Source of the DNA: Bacteroidales bacterium
Lineage (GTDB): Bacteria; Bacteroidota; Bacteroidia; Bacteroidales; GCA-2748055
Assembly (NCBI GenBank): GCA_023138875.1
Contig: JAGLOO010000058.1
Location: 51,166 to 115,165, forward strand
DNA: 64,000 bases
Direction of reading: 5' to 3'
This document shows, one piece after another, positions 17,855-27,498 of this stretch. The notes under the pieces are model-generated. The model saw only the letters and a program-made list of their open reading frames with translations. It was not told where the DNA came from and did no database searches. The position numbers and the translations under genes were made by a program. Within the stretch, counting starts at the first letter, position 1. Each line of letters begins with the position of its first letter.

Positions 17855-18343
17855 ATGGATGTAACTATAGCCATCCTTGGAACGGCACTTGTGCTCATTG
17901 GTTTTATTGGAAGCATTCTGCCCATAGTACCGGGTCCGCCCATTAGCTGGGCCGGATTTCTTCTTTTAAAATGGACCCATTTTATTGATGACCATATTGA
18001 GGGTTATGAAACAGCACTATGGGTCCTCCTGTTTTTCGTGATCCTGGTTACCATCCTGGACTACGTGGTACCAATCCTGGGTACCAAAAAGTACGGGGGG
18101 TCCAAAAGAGGTGTATGGGGAGCCACCATCGGGGTGGTTGTAGGGCTGTTTTTCGGACCATTAGGAATCATCATCGGCCCCTTCCTTGGAGCCTATATTG
18201 GCGAAATCACCACTGGGAAGAAAGACCGTGAGGCCCTGAAAGCAGCCTGGGGCTCATTTGTGGGTTTCCTGATGGGTGTCGGATTGAAGCTGATGACCTG
18301 CGGAGCTATCTTATTCTTCTTTATACGACATCTTTTTTTCTAA
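17855..18343 (+). CDS. DUF456 family membrane protein
   Basis: This 162-aa integral membrane protein belongs to DUF456. It shows the family's glycine-rich repeats: [20 protein letters not shown] (about 17–36), [19 protein letters not shown] (about 72–90), and [20 protein letters not shown] (about 97–116), with helices between them. Function is not established. Its stop codon overlaps that of ornithine carbamoyltransferase on the other strand (CTAA), leaving no room for a terminator between them. Confidence 0.87.
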   Translation: MDVTIAILGTALVLIGFIGSILPIVPGPPISWAGFLLLKWTHFIDDHIEGYETALWVLLFFVILVTILDYVVPILGTKKYGGSKRGVWGATIGVVVGLFFGPLGIIIGPFLGAYIGEITTGKKDREALKAAWGSFVGFLMGVGLKLMTCGAILFFFIRHLFF

Positions 18344-19341
18344 TGGCCTAAAGTGGCGACCATTATCGCTTTGATCGTATGCATGCGGTTTTCAGCCTCA
18401 TCAAATACAATGGAATGTTCTGACTCGAAGACTTCTTCGGTTACTTCCAGTGCCTCCAGTCCGAATTTCTGGTAGATATCCTCACCCACCTTTGTCTCCC
18501 TGTTATGGAATGCTGGAAGACAGTGGAGAAACTTCACTTCGGGATTACCAGTTAAACGTATCACTTTATCATTTACCTGGTAATCTTTCAGCAGCTTGAT
18601 GCGCTCTTCCCAGACTTCTCTGGGCTCGCCCATGGATACCCAGACATCGGTATAAAGGAAATCCGCATCACTGACCGCAGTTTTCACATCCTCTGTAATG
18701 GTGATCTTTCCGCCTGTCTGAGCAGCGATTGCCCGGCACTTCTTAACAAGAGATTCTTCTGGTTGGACAGAGGCCGGAGCCGCAGCACGAAAATCCATTC
18801 CCATCCTGGCTGCTCCAATCATCAGGGAGTTCCCAACATTGTTCCTGGCATCACCCAGGTAACAAAATTTCATCCGGTTCAATGGCTTATCAGAATGTTC
18901 CAGCATGGTCATAAAATCTGCCAGGACCTGGGTAGGATGATACTCGTCGGTGAGGCCGTTCCATACCGGAACACCTGAATACTCAGCAAGCTCTTCCACA
19001 ATAGACTGGCCAAATCCCCGATACTCAATACCATCATACATGCGTCCCAGTACCCTGGCGGTGTCCTTCATGGACTCTTTATGTCCGATCTGTGAACCTG
19101 ACGGCCCCAGATAGGTTACACCGGCTCCCTGATCATGAGCTGCAACCTCAAAAGCACACCTGGTCCTGGTTGAACTCTTTTCGAAGATCAACGCGATGTT
19201 TTTCCCTTTCAGGAGCTGTACTTCGGTCCCGGCGTATTTTGCCTTTTTCAATGAAAAACTAAGATCAAGCAGGAAGCTGATCTCGTCAGGTGTATAATCG
19301 AGTAATGTCAGAAAATGACGGTTGCGAAGATTGTAAGCCAT
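18340..19341 (-). CDS. argF: Ornithine carbamoyltransferase
   Basis: This enzyme interconverts carbamoyl phosphate plus ornithine and citrulline plus phosphate. The 333-aa protein has the carbamoyl-phosphate loop SSTRTR (56–61), the FGQ and HPTQ motifs (HPTQVLADF), ornithine-binding SMGEPREVW, and the catalytic HCLP ([18 protein letters not shown]). Length and sequence style ([12 protein letters not shown]) resemble catabolic ArcB enzymes. Carbamate kinase precedes it by 39 bases on the same strand, which supports a catabolic, ATP-yielding role. No arginine deiminase is in the window, so citrulline would come from elsewhere. An anabolic role cannot be excluded. Confidence 0.94.
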   Translation of the reverse strand: MAYNLRNRHFLTLLDYTPDEISFLLDLSFSLKKAKYAGTEVQLLKGKNIALIFEKSSTRTRCAFEVAAHDQGAGVTYLGPSGSQIGHKESMKDTARVLGRMYDGIEYRGFGQSIVEELAEYSGVPVWNGLTDEYHPTQVLADFMTMLEHSDKPLNRMKFCYLGDARNNVGNSLMIGAARMGMDFRAAAPASVQPEESLVKKCRAIAAQTGGKITITEDVKTAVSDADFLYTDVWVSMGEPREVWEERIKLLKDYQVNDKVIRLTGNPEVKFLHCLPAFHNRETKVGEDIYQKFGLEALEVTEEVFESEHSIVFDEAENRMHTIKAIMVATLGH

Positions 19342-19380
19342 GGTAAATTCTATTTAGCCAAACAAAATTAGTATAAAATG

Positions 19381-20337
19381 TTACTTATCGTATTCCATGG
19401 TAATTTTTGTACCGTACCGTTTATCTTCCAGTTTAAAAGCCTCGGTAATCACACTTTTCACGCCTCCATTTTTGATAAACTGAAGGCAGGCCCTGATCTT
19501 GGGTGCCATGTCGCCTTCCCCGAACATTCCTTTTTCCAGGTAATCCATGGTGTCGGCGTAGTTAAGAAACTCTTTCACTTCTTGCTGTGGTGTACTATAG
19601 TTGATATACACATAAGGTACATCTGTAAGGATATAAAACTCATTAGCCCTAATTCTCGCACCCAGCAATGCCGAGGCCAGATCTTTATCAATGACCGACT
19701 CGGAGGGCCTGATTCGCCCTTCTGAATCCATGTAAACCGGGACTCCCCCTCCTCCCGCAGCCACCACGATAGTACCCTGCCTGGCCAGGGTCTCCACTAT
19801 CTTCTCGTTGATGATCTCAATGGGTGCTGGAGACGGTACTACCCGCCTGTATCCGCCTGCCCTCTTTTTATCTTCCTTGAATATCCAGTTCTTCTCTCCT
19901 GAAATCCGGTCGGCCTCTTCTTTGCTATATATCTTGCCCACGCGTTTGGATGGCCGTTCAAATGCAGGATCATCCTCTTTTACAAGAACCATGGTGACCA
20001 GTGTAACTACCTCACGTTGTATGCCATGCTTCTGCAGTACATTCCTGAGCATCCGTTCGATCATGTATCCAATCCCCCCCTGGGAGTCAGCCACACAAAT
20101 ATCCAGTGGCATCTGCGGGATCCCGTATTCACTCTCCCCTGCATCATTGCGCATCAGGATATTGCCAACCTGCGGGCCATTTCCATGAGTGATCACAAGA
20201 TCATAACCCTCCCTGATGAGGAAAATAAGGTTTTCCAGTGTATCGGTCGTGTTCTGCTCCTGTTCATCAATGGTACCCTGCTGGTTGTCACGCAACAGTG
20301 CATTCCCTCCCATGGCTACTACAGCCAGCTTATTCAT
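19381..20337 (-). CDS. arcC: Carbamate kinase
   Basis: Carbamate kinase transfers phosphate from carbamoyl phosphate to ADP, giving ATP, CO2 and ammonia. The 318-aa protein of the amino-acid kinase family begins LAVVAMGGNALLR (4–16) and has LVITHGNGPQVGN (about 48–60), then IVVAAGGGGVPV and VIDKDLASALLG in the C-terminal half. With ornithine carbamoyltransferase directly downstream it forms the last two steps of the arginine deiminase pathway. A TAGATTTG promoter box is at 20364–20371. Confidence 0.95.
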   Translation of the reverse strand: MNKLAVVAMGGNALLRDNQQGTIDEQEQNTTDTLENLIFLIREGYDLVITHGNGPQVGNILMRNDAGESEYGIPQMPLDICVADSQGGIGYMIERMLRNVLQKHGIQREVVTLVTMVLVKEDDPAFERPSKRVGKIYSKEEADRISGEKNWIFKEDKKRAGGYRRVVPSPAPIEIINEKIVETLARQGTIVVAAGGGGVPVYMDSEGRIRPSESVIDKDLASALLGARIRANEFYILTDVPYVYINYSTPQQEVKEFLNYADTMDYLEKGMFGEGDMAPKIRACLQFIKNGGVKSVITEAFKLEDKRYGTKITMEYDK

Positions 20338-20363
20338 AATCTTAGGTTTTAATCATGGTCCTG

Positions 20364-20371
20364 CAAATCTA
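20364..20371 (-). promoter_or_regulatory. -7 promoter box of arcC–argF (TAGATTTG)
   Basis: TAGATTTG on the minus strand fits TAnnTTTG, 26 bases upstream of the arcC ATG. No strong -33 TTTG was found at the usual distance. Confidence 0.45.
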
Positions 20372-20488
20372 TGTATTTCCAGGGCCATCACTCCACGTAA
20401 AAAACAGATTATATAACATAAAAGGATTCGGAATCATCGGATCAAATGAATTTATTTTCTATTTTTGAAGAAATTTATTCCTTTTACC

Positions 20489-21178
20489 GTGTCCCGGAAA
20501 TACCTGTTTGCCTGCCTTGTATTAACTGCTCTTCTTTTTAATGGTTGCCGTCGCAGCATCAAACTTCCGGAGACAGTTAAAGCACATTACGTGAAATACC
20601 GGGTCGAATACCTGGAAGAGAAGGCCGGGGATATACCCACCAGGATTCTTCCGGCACATATGGATACCTATTATACCAGGTATTACGTTTTAACCAGGAT
20701 AGAAGGCTTTTTCAATCAATTCTCACTCATTCAGATAGCCAATTTGAGGCACAAGAAAGTAACCACATTGCTCAATTTTTTTGGGAATAAGGTATACTAT
20801 TGCGGTGAAAACGGGGAATTGCCGGCAAGTATCATAGAGCCCGCCAGCCTGGACTACAGGTTTACCGGTGAAACATCCGTTATTGGCGGATTGAATTCCG
20901 AAAGGATAGAAGTGAATACCGGAGAGGAGCAATTCAGCATTTACTGCACAAGGGATTTTTCGGTTCGAAGACCCAACATCACTACGCCCTACCATTCCAT
21001 CGACTATCCCCTTTCTGAATTTCGCATACAGTTGGGTTTACTGAAAATGCACCTCATATGTGCGGAATTTGAGACCAAAACAATTGAATCTGAAATATTT
21101 ACAATCCCCGAAGACTACAGGCGTGTCTCACGCAGAGCCATGGAAGAGATTATTAACAGCCTGTTTACAAAAGATTAG
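20489..21178 (+). CDS. DUF4292-like or unassigned lipoprotein upstream of ftsK
   Basis: This roughly 229-aa lipoprotein has a signal peptide ending in LLFNGC (Cys20 from the start chosen). No ATG is available. I chose the GTG at 20489 because it gives a compact signal sequence (basic Arg-Lys, then a hydrophobic core); a TTG at 20465 in the same frame is the alternative, but it falls inside a TATTTTTG sequence that resembles a -7 promoter box. The mature part looks beta-rich, ending with FTIPEDYRRVSRRAMEEI. The layout recalls LolA-like outer-membrane lipoprotein carriers and DUF4292, but the match is weak. ftsK and a LolA-like gene follow on the same strand. Confidence 0.7.
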   Translation: MSRKYLFACLVLTALLFNGCRRSIKLPETVKAHYVKYRVEYLEEKAGDIPTRILPAHMDTYYTRYYVLTRIEGFFNQFSLIQIANLRHKKVTTLLNFFGNKVYYCGENGELPASIIEPASLDYRFTGETSVIGGLNSERIEVNTGEEQFSIYCTRDFSVRRPNITTPYHSIDYPLSEFRIQLGLLKMHLICAEFETKTIESEIFTIPEDYRRVSRRAMEEIINSLFTKD

Positions 21179-21231
21179 TCGCACAGTCTCCGTTATTATT
21201 ACTTTAGAACGTTTATTCGAATCTGAGGAGG

Positions 21232-23580
21232 ATGGCCAAAAAAAAGAAGAAAAAAACTTTTATTCGATTCCTGAGCTCACTGGTTTCATTTTTTAAAGAT
21301 GACCGGTTCAGGTATGCAATGGGGATCGTTTTCCTGCTGGCAGCCCTGTTTTTGATCCTGTCATTCATTTCTTTCCTGATCAACTGGAAAACTGACCAGG
21401 ATTTTGAGTGGGCCAAGGTATTTTCCAGCCCGGAGATCCGGGTGGAAAACCAGGGAGGAAAGATGGGGGCCTGGTTATCAGACCTGTTCATTAACCGGTG
21501 GTTCGGGGTGGCTAGTTTTCTTTTTCCCGGCATCCTTGTTATTTGGGCCATGTCCCTCTATAAAATCCGGCTTTTTAATACCTGGAAAGCTGTAAGGAAT
21601 AGCCTGCTACTGATCATCCTGCTCTCCATTACACTGGGACTTCTCTTCGGAGATGCCGGGGGAACTCTGGGCAGTGGTCCGGGTGGACAACATGGATATT
21701 TTCTCAGCAAGTGGCTTCTGGCAAGCATTGGTTATTTCGGAACTGTATTTCTATTGTTGATCTGTTATACTGCACTGACCCTGTTTTCCACAAGCTTCCT
21801 GGAATGGATTCGAACTAAGAGAAATCCTTTCAGGAACACCGGGATTGGTGAATCGGAAAATGAGGAGTCTGAAGAAGAACAAGAGTCTTTTATAGTAACA
21901 TCAAAGGAACCTGAAGAGATCCAAACAGAAATTACAGACCCTTCCCCTTCAGGGAACAGTACTTTCTCTGATCCTGCACAAGATGATGGATCTCCGAAAA
22001 AGGATGACATTGAAATGATGGTGGAGGATGTTTCGGGGACAAATCCTGATGATTTCAATCCTGATGAAGGTGCTCTGGGAGAATATGACCCCACCCTTGA
22101 CCTTCCCAAATTCCAGTATCCCCCGCTGAGCCTTTTGAAGGATTATGACCAGGGAGATTCCACGGTCACAAACGAGGAGCTCATATCCAATAAGAACCGC
22201 ATTGTTGAAACCCTTGGCAACTACAATATCAAGATCGAGAGGATTAAAGCCACCATTGGTCCCACCGTTACTCTTTACGAAATTGTTCCGGCTCCCGGTA
22301 TCCGGATCTCCAAAATCAAAAGCCTGGAAGATGACATCGCCCTGAGCCTGTCAGCGCTTGGAATCCGGATCATTGCACCCATTCCGGGAAAGGGTACCAT
22401 CGGGATTGAAGTACCCAATCAGAACCCGCGGATCGTCCCCATGAAATCGATCCTTGCATCCAAGAAATTCCAGGATTCGGAGATGGAACTGGCCATTGCC
22501 CTCGGGAAGACCATTTCCAATGAGACCTTTGTTTTTGACCTGACCAAAATGCCCCACCTGCTTGTGGCTGGCGCCACCGGGCAGGGGAAATCGGTGGGAT
22601 TGAACGCCATCATTGCATCATTGCTGTATAAACATCATCCCGCTCAGCTCAAGTTTGTGATGATTGATCCGAAAAAGGTGGAGCTTTCGATGTATAGTAA
22701 GATTGAGAGGCACTTCCTGGCCAAGCTGCCTGAATCGGAGGAGGCCATTATTACAGATACCCAGCAGGTTATCCATACCCTGAACAGCCTGTGTGCCGAA
22801 ATGGATGACAGATACAACCTGTTGAAGAAAGCACAGGTACGGAACATCAAAGAGTATAATGGCAAGTTTATAAACCGCAAACTCAATCCCAACAAAGGCC
22901 ATCGGTTTTTGCCCTTTATCGTGGTGATCATTGATGAGTTTGCCGATCTTATTATGACCGCTGGCAGAGAGATAGAACATCCCATATCGAGGCTCGCCCA
23001 GCTTGCCAGGGCCATCGGAATTCACCTGATTATCGCTACACAGCGTCCAACAACCAATATCATTACAGGAGTAATCAAGGCTAATTTCCCGGCCAGAATT
23101 GCCTTCAGGGTTGCTTCCATGATCGATTCCCGGACCATCCTGGACGGTTCCGGAGCCGACCAGTTGATCGGAAGGGGCGATATGCTGTTCCTTAGCGGAA
23201 ATGAACCCATCCGTCTGCAATGTGCCTTTATAGACGGACCCGAGATCGAGGCAGTCACAGAATTCATTGGAGGGCAGAAAGGGTATCCTTCTGCAATGAT
23301 GCTCAACCCGGTGATGGAGGAGGGTGGAGATTCCTTTAATGTGGACCTGGATAAGAGGGATGATAAATTCGAGGAAGCTGCCAGGCTCGTGGTTCAGCAC
23401 CAGCAGGGTTCCACATCTTTGATCCAGCGAAAACTCTCCCTGGGATACAACAGGGCTGGCAGGATTGTCGACCAGCTGGAGGCTGCAGGCATTCTGGGCC
23501 AGTTTGAAGGAAGCAAAGCCAGGCAGGTCCTTGTACAGGATGAATTCAGTTTGGAACAGATTTTGAGTAACCTTTCCTAA
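21232..23580 (+). CDS. ftsK: DNA translocase FtsK/SpoIIIE
   Basis: FtsK anchors at the division septum and pumps chromosomal DNA toward XerCD/dif in chromosome segregation. The 782-aa protein has four N-terminal membrane helices (within about 20–190), an acidic linker (about 200–290), and the alpha/beta motor. Walker A GATGQGKS is at about 447–454, Walker B VVIIDEFADLI near 565, and IATQRPTTNIITGVIKANFP follows. The C-terminal gamma winged helix (about 710–775, STSLIQRKLSLGYNRAGRIV) reads KOPS DNA. An AGGAGG lies directly before the ATG. lolA-like follows by 15 bases. Confidence 0.96.
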   Translation: MAKKKKKKTFIRFLSSLVSFFKDDRFRYAMGIVFLLAALFLILSFISFLINWKTDQDFEWAKVFSSPEIRVENQGGKMGAWLSDLFINRWFGVASFLFPGILVIWAMSLYKIRLFNTWKAVRNSLLLIILLSITLGLLFGDAGGTLGSGPGGQHGYFLSKWLLASIGYFGTVFLLLICYTALTLFSTSFLEWIRTKRNPFRNTGIGESENEESEEEQESFIVTSKEPEEIQTEITDPSPSGNSTFSDPAQDDGSPKKDDIEMMVEDVSGTNPDDFNPDEGALGEYDPTLDLPKFQYPPLSLLKDYDQGDSTVTNEELISNKNRIVETLGNYNIKIERIKATIGPTVTLYEIVPAPGIRISKIKSLEDDIALSLSALGIRIIAPIPGKGTIGIEVPNQNPRIVPMKSILASKKFQDSEMELAIALGKTISNETFVFDLTKMPHLLVAGATGQGKSVGLNAIIASLLYKHHPAQLKFVMIDPKKVELSMYSKIERHFLAKLPESEEAIITDTQQVIHTLNSLCAEMDDRYNLLKKAQVRNIKEYNGKFINRKLNPNKGHRFLPFIVVIIDEFADLIMTAGREIEHPISRLAQLARAIGIHLIIATQRPTTNIITGVIKANFPARIAFRVASMIDSRTILDGSGADQLIGRGDMLFLSGNEPIRLQCAFIDGPEIEAVTEFIGGQKGYPSAMMLNPVMEEGGDSFNVDLDKRDDKFEEAARLVVQHQQGSTSLIQRKLSLGYNRAGRIVDQLEAAGILGQFEGSKARQVLVQDEFSLEQILSNLS

Positions 23581-23595
23581 AAGAAAGCCCAGGCC

Positions 23596-24258
23596 ATGAA
23601 CCGAATCAAACAAATATTGCTTAGTGCCATATCAATCGTTTCATTCACCCTGATTTACGCCCAGCAGGATCCCAAGGCAGAACGCTACCTCCAGGCAGTT
23701 TCAGAACAATTCAAACTGGACGAAGGTTACCTGATCCGGATGGATTATGTGCATGAAGATATCATGAGGAAAACCTCGGTTGAAGGTGAAGGTACCATCT
23801 GGATGAAGGGCGTCAAGTATAAGATTGTGGTAGATGAGTACATCGTGTACTATGACGGTAACAAGCTTTATTCCCAGAATACCGATGCTGAAGAGGTCTA
23901 TGTGAGCATACCCGATCCGGATAAACCGGGTTATTTGCAGGCTGTACCCATTAAGATCATCAAGTCTTATGAGCAGGATTTTAAATACAGGTACATGGGA
24001 ACCAGGCCCTTCATGGGCAAAGACCGCATCGAGGTACAGCTCTATCCAAAAGATCTGTCAGGACCCTATTCCATGTTGAAAATGTTCATCAATCCTCACA
24101 CCCTGAAGCTCGAAGTAATCCAGCTGAAACACAAGGAAGGGATTCAGTACACCATGATCCTTTCAGAAGTAAAAGGTAAACAAAAACTGGAGGATGATAC
24201 ATTCGTATTCGATCCGGAAGCCTTCCCAGGTACCGAAGTAATCGAGTTGCTGGATTAG
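23596..24258 (+). CDS. LolA-like outer-membrane lipoprotein carrier protein
   Basis: This 220-aa periplasmic protein has a signal peptide (cleaved about YAQQ, residue 23) and a LolA-type fold: MRKTSVEGEGTIWMKGVKYK, then DGNKLYSQNTDAEEVYVS and MLKMFINPHTLKLEVIQL. LolA ferries lipoproteins from the LolCDE complex to the outer membrane; Bacteroidota have several divergent copies, and a LolA-like gene behind ftsK is a frequent arrangement there. The carrier role is inferred from the fold. Confidence 0.85.
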   Translation: MNRIKQILLSAISIVSFTLIYAQQDPKAERYLQAVSEQFKLDEGYLIRMDYVHEDIMRKTSVEGEGTIWMKGVKYKIVVDEYIVYYDGNKLYSQNTDAEEVYVSIPDPDKPGYLQAVPIKIIKSYEQDFKYRYMGTRPFMGKDRIEVQLYPKDLSGPYSMLKMFINPHTLKLEVIQLKHKEGIQYTMILSEVKGKQKLEDDTFVFDPEAFPGTEVIELLD

Positions 24259-24499
24259 GACTATTCAGTGTTTGTCCATAATATCCGTTTTCTGTGTTAC
24301 GCTCATCAAAAAAATGCTCATATACATTAGTATACTCCGCTTTTTTTGATTTCACAAGCCTTGAAAACGAACATTCTGAATCAAACACTCGACTTTATAG
24401 ACAAATTATAATTAGCCCTTTCAAGAAAACTACAAAAAAAAGGAAGTGACTGGTTTTTAAAACAAGAGTAACGCAGTAGTTGGCGTTTTCTTACAGTCA
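24259..24499. other. Intergenic DNA between convergent lolA-like and HD-domain genes
   Basis: This is AT-rich DNA with no gene I can support. It holds a short dyad TATAC-ATTA-GTATA near 24322–24335 bounded by A and T runs, and a weak hairpin AACGC…GCGTT (24470–24487) followed by TTTTC that could stop transcription. On the minus strand the first 130 bases stay open and read like ordinary protein (finding below). Confidence 0.4.
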
Positions 24500-26572
24500 C
24501 TATTCCGGGTATTCAATCCTGGAATGATAGATGTTCGAAAGCCTGTTCTTAAAAATCTCCTTGATAATAGTAATATCCGCGAAAGTAAGAGTGGTATCTG
24601 AAAACTGGTCCTCTTTGGTCTGATGAGCTATTATATTCTCCACCAGTTCATGGATGGTTTCCGGACTATACTTTTTAAGGGTCCTGGAGGCTGCCTCCAC
24701 TGAATCTGCTATCATCAGGACAGCAGTTTCCTTGGAATCCGGTTTTGGCCCAGGATAGGTAAACTCGCTGATCTCCACTTCCTCGTTCGGATTATCATTA
24801 ATAAATGACCTGTAGAAATACTGAGCGGTACTGGTTCCATGATGCATCCTTATACAATCAATAATCTTCTCGGGCAGGCCATGCTTTTTACCAATTTCCA
24901 TTCCCTGGATTACATGATCAATGATCACTTTTGCACTGGACCGGTAATCAAGATCTCCGTGTGGATTTACACCATCATGTTGGTTTTCAATAAAGTAATG
25001 TGGGTTCTCCATCTTGCCAATGTCATGGTACAACGCTCCTGCACGCACAAGCAGAGAATTACCACCCACTTTCAGGATCGCTTCTTCTGCCAGGTTGGCC
25101 ACCTGCATAGAATGCTGGAATGTACCAGGTGCCTTCTCCGCCAATTTGCGAAGCAGTGGCTGATTGGTGTCTGAGAGCTCAAAAAGGGTGGCATCGGAGA
25201 GAAATCCAAAGATCCGCTCAAACAGAAATACCAGCGGGTATACCGTAAGAATAAGCAAGCCGTTCCCTGCCAGCCATAGCACATTGATCCAGTTTATCTG
25301 TGCAAGATCCCCTTCCTGCATAATGGAAAGCAGGATATAAATCATGGCATAGGTTGCAAATACAAAGGTGGCCGTATAGAACAGGATCCCCCTCCTGTAA
25401 TAGGACCGCAGGCTAAAAACTCCCACCAGTCCGGCAAGAAAGTTCATCATCACAAACTGGTAACTGTTGGGAACCCAGAAACCGGCAAGCAGCAAGGTAA
25501 TCATATGGACAAACAGGGCATACCTGATGTTGAAGAAGGTTTTCAGGAAAATAGGTACCACAACAAAAGGAATGACGTATACACTTACCGCATCATTCGT
25601 GGAAGCAGCCCTGGTAAGGCCAACCATCACAACAATTAACCCAAGTGTAAAAAATGTCTGTTTTCGGTTGGTGAGAATGTCCTTTCCGAAATAATAAATA
25701 AACCAGAACAAGGCCAGGAAGATTAGTGTAATCAGCAAAAACTGGCCCATGTATACCACCAGGTAGTTTTTACCCACATTTGGATTGGACTCATATTCTC
25801 GCCGGAGCGACTCAATAACCAGGAAGTTTGATCCCGACACCAGTTCACCCCTTGAAATGATCCGTTGCCCTGCCTGCACCATGCCCTGTGTAATGGTCAC
25901 TCCTTCAAGATTAGCCTGCCGGACCTTTGAGGTCATATCCTCATTATAGAGTACATTGGACCTCAGGTAATCATTCAGGGTCATCCTGTTCAGAATGGCC
26001 AACGATCCTGGATTGATCCGCTCTATTTCTGAAATAAGATATTCATATGCAGAACGTTCCGTATAAAAAGCCCTGAAACGGTATTCTTCGGCAAGGGTAT
26101 TCTTCATCACCATTATGGAGAGTTGGTCCAGCTCTTGTCCTTCAAGTACAGGGTTGCGTTCGATTACCCCGATGGAATAAATATCTTCCAGTACATCGGA
26201 AATCACATGACCGGTAAAAGACCAGGCATCAGACACATAAGCCCCAAATCCCATGGATGAGACCAGGTTGTTATAATCGCTGGTGAAAGTCGATAACATA
26301 TTGCTGCCTATCAGCGAATCGTAGAAAAAGTAGAGCTGCACATTTCTCAGGAGGCTATCCCGCTCTCTCTGCAACTGCTGATCGGGCTTATAGATGGGAA
26401 TATCAAAAGGTGCAACGAGGGTCTCATGCATCCAGGGTTTGTTCTTTGAATACTCGTACTTGAATTTGCCCTCACGTGGAAACATGAAGTACACCAGGAG
26501 AATACTGACAAGGAAAAGGAGGATGATCTGGATGGTCTTCCAGAATCTGACAATGCCTTTAATCCAGTTCAT
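24500..26572 (-). CDS. pgpH: 7TM-HD phosphohydrolase, PgpH-type c-di-AMP phosphodiesterase
   Basis: PgpH-family proteins hydrolyse the second messenger c-di-AMP. The 690-aa protein has a first membrane helix (about 13–30), an extracytoplasmic domain (about 31–275), seven membrane helices (about 280–460), and a cytoplasmic HD domain (about 480–640). HD motifs are complete: the first His in FQHSMQVANLAEEA, His516-Asp517 in YHDIGKMENP, then DHVIQGMEIGKKHGLP and IRMHHGTS. With the YbbR-like protein at 13.5 kb this suggests c-di-AMP signalling, often linked to osmotic and cell-wall balance; no cyclase is in the window. Divergent from the peptidase gene. Confidence 0.93.
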   Translation of the reverse strand: MNWIKGIVRFWKTIQIILLFLVSILLVYFMFPREGKFKYEYSKNKPWMHETLVAPFDIPIYKPDQQLQRERDSLLRNVQLYFFYDSLIGSNMLSTFTSDYNNLVSSMGFGAYVSDAWSFTGHVISDVLEDIYSIGVIERNPVLEGQELDQLSIMVMKNTLAEEYRFRAFYTERSAYEYLISEIERINPGSLAILNRMTLNDYLRSNVLYNEDMTSKVRQANLEGVTITQGMVQAGQRIISRGELVSGSNFLVIESLRREYESNPNVGKNYLVVYMGQFLLITLIFLALFWFIYYFGKDILTNRKQTFFTLGLIVVMVGLTRAASTNDAVSVYVIPFVVVPIFLKTFFNIRYALFVHMITLLLAGFWVPNSYQFVMMNFLAGLVGVFSLRSYYRRGILFYTATFVFATYAMIYILLSIMQEGDLAQINWINVLWLAGNGLLILTVYPLVFLFERIFGFLSDATLFELSDTNQPLLRKLAEKAPGTFQHSMQVANLAEEAILKVGGNSLLVRAGALYHDIGKMENPHYFIENQHDGVNPHGDLDYRSSAKVIIDHVIQGMEIGKKHGLPEKIIDCIRMHHGTSTAQYFYRSFINDNPNEEVEISEFTYPGPKPDSKETAVLMIADSVEAASRTLKKYSPETIHELVENIIAHQTKEDQFSDTTLTFADITIIKEIFKNRLSNIYHSRIEYPE

Positions 26573-26673
26573 GGGGTTAAATTAGGATATCTTTCTCAAC
26601 TTTTAACCCATCCCTTGCAATTTTGTTCAACTCTTTCCAACTTGCACTCTGGATTTAAAGACGATTTAAGAAT

Positions 26674-27456
26674 ATGAAAAACGGTATTTCTTTTCAGGGT
26701 TATGTACCTATCAGAAGTGAGCCGTCCGAGGCTTCGGAGATGGTTTCACAGGTGTTGTTTGGTGAAACGTTCCGAATCCTGGAATCAAATGGCAAATGGC
26801 TGCTTATAGCGCTCGATTTTGACAGTTACCAGGGCTGGGTGCGCAACGAGAGCATCCAACTGGCGGAGCCTCAAAACGGGGCTGAAAACAAGCCTGAATT
26901 CGATTACAGGGTGGTATCATATCCATTCATCACGGTACTGGACTTGAAACTGACCCGGCAGGTTATTCTCCCTGCCGGATCAGTATTGGCAGGAAGTGCC
27001 GGTAAAGTGTTTAAGATCTACAATCGTGAATTCGAGCTGCTATCGGAAGAGGGAGTAATAAATCCCGGTCCTGATGTTGATCCGGAAGAGGTGGGAAAGG
27101 GACTGCTCTCCGTTCCGTACATGTGGGGCGGAAGGTCAGGTTTTGGATTTGACTGTTCAGGACTGGTACAAATGCTTTGCAGAATGATGGGAATTCAGGT
27201 TTCACGTGATAGCAGCCGGCAATCCGTGCCCGGTACCACCATCAACTTCATGCACGAGATCATGAAAGGAGATTTGGCCTTCTTTGACAATGCAGCCGGA
27301 GAGATAGCCCATGTGGGCATGGTGCTGGACGGTGGAAGGATATTGCATTCCTACAACCAGGTTCGCATTGACAGGCTGGATCAGCAAGGGATTTATAATA
27401 TCGAAAGAGAAGAATATACCCACAAGCTAAGAATCATCAAACGAGTGGTTTGTTGA
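26674..27456 (+). CDS. NlpC/P60 (C40) peptidase, probable cytoplasmic YkfC-like
   Basis: This 260-aa cysteine peptidase of the NlpC/P60 family has the catalytic Cys161 in GFDCSGLVQML and His213 in EIAHVGMVLDG, with His225 as the likely third polar residue. SH3-like domains fill the first 130 residues. It lacks a signal peptide (begins MKNGISFQGYVPIRSEPSE). Together with the SH3 domains this points to a YkfC-type gamma-D-glutamyl-diamino-acid endopeptidase that trims imported murein peptides in the cytoplasm; that assignment is inferred. An alternative is export by an unknown route. Confidence 0.86.
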   Translation: MKNGISFQGYVPIRSEPSEASEMVSQVLFGETFRILESNGKWLLIALDFDSYQGWVRNESIQLAEPQNGAENKPEFDYRVVSYPFITVLDLKLTRQVILPAGSVLAGSAGKVFKIYNREFELLSEEGVINPGPDVDPEEVGKGLLSVPYMWGGRSGFGFDCSGLVQMLCRMMGIQVSRDSSRQSVPGTTINFMHEIMKGDLAFFDNAAGEIAHVGMVLDGGRILHSYNQVRIDRLDQQGIYNIEREEYTHKLRIIKRVVC

Positions 27457-27498
27457 AGCATCGCTTTTTTGTAAATTGCATCATCAAATTCATCAGCG

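Noticed and set aside
22618..23613. 331-codon open frame antisense to ftsK
   Set aside because: It is a long frame on the strand opposite the ftsK motor domain with no recognisable domain; the sense strand is unquestionably coding.
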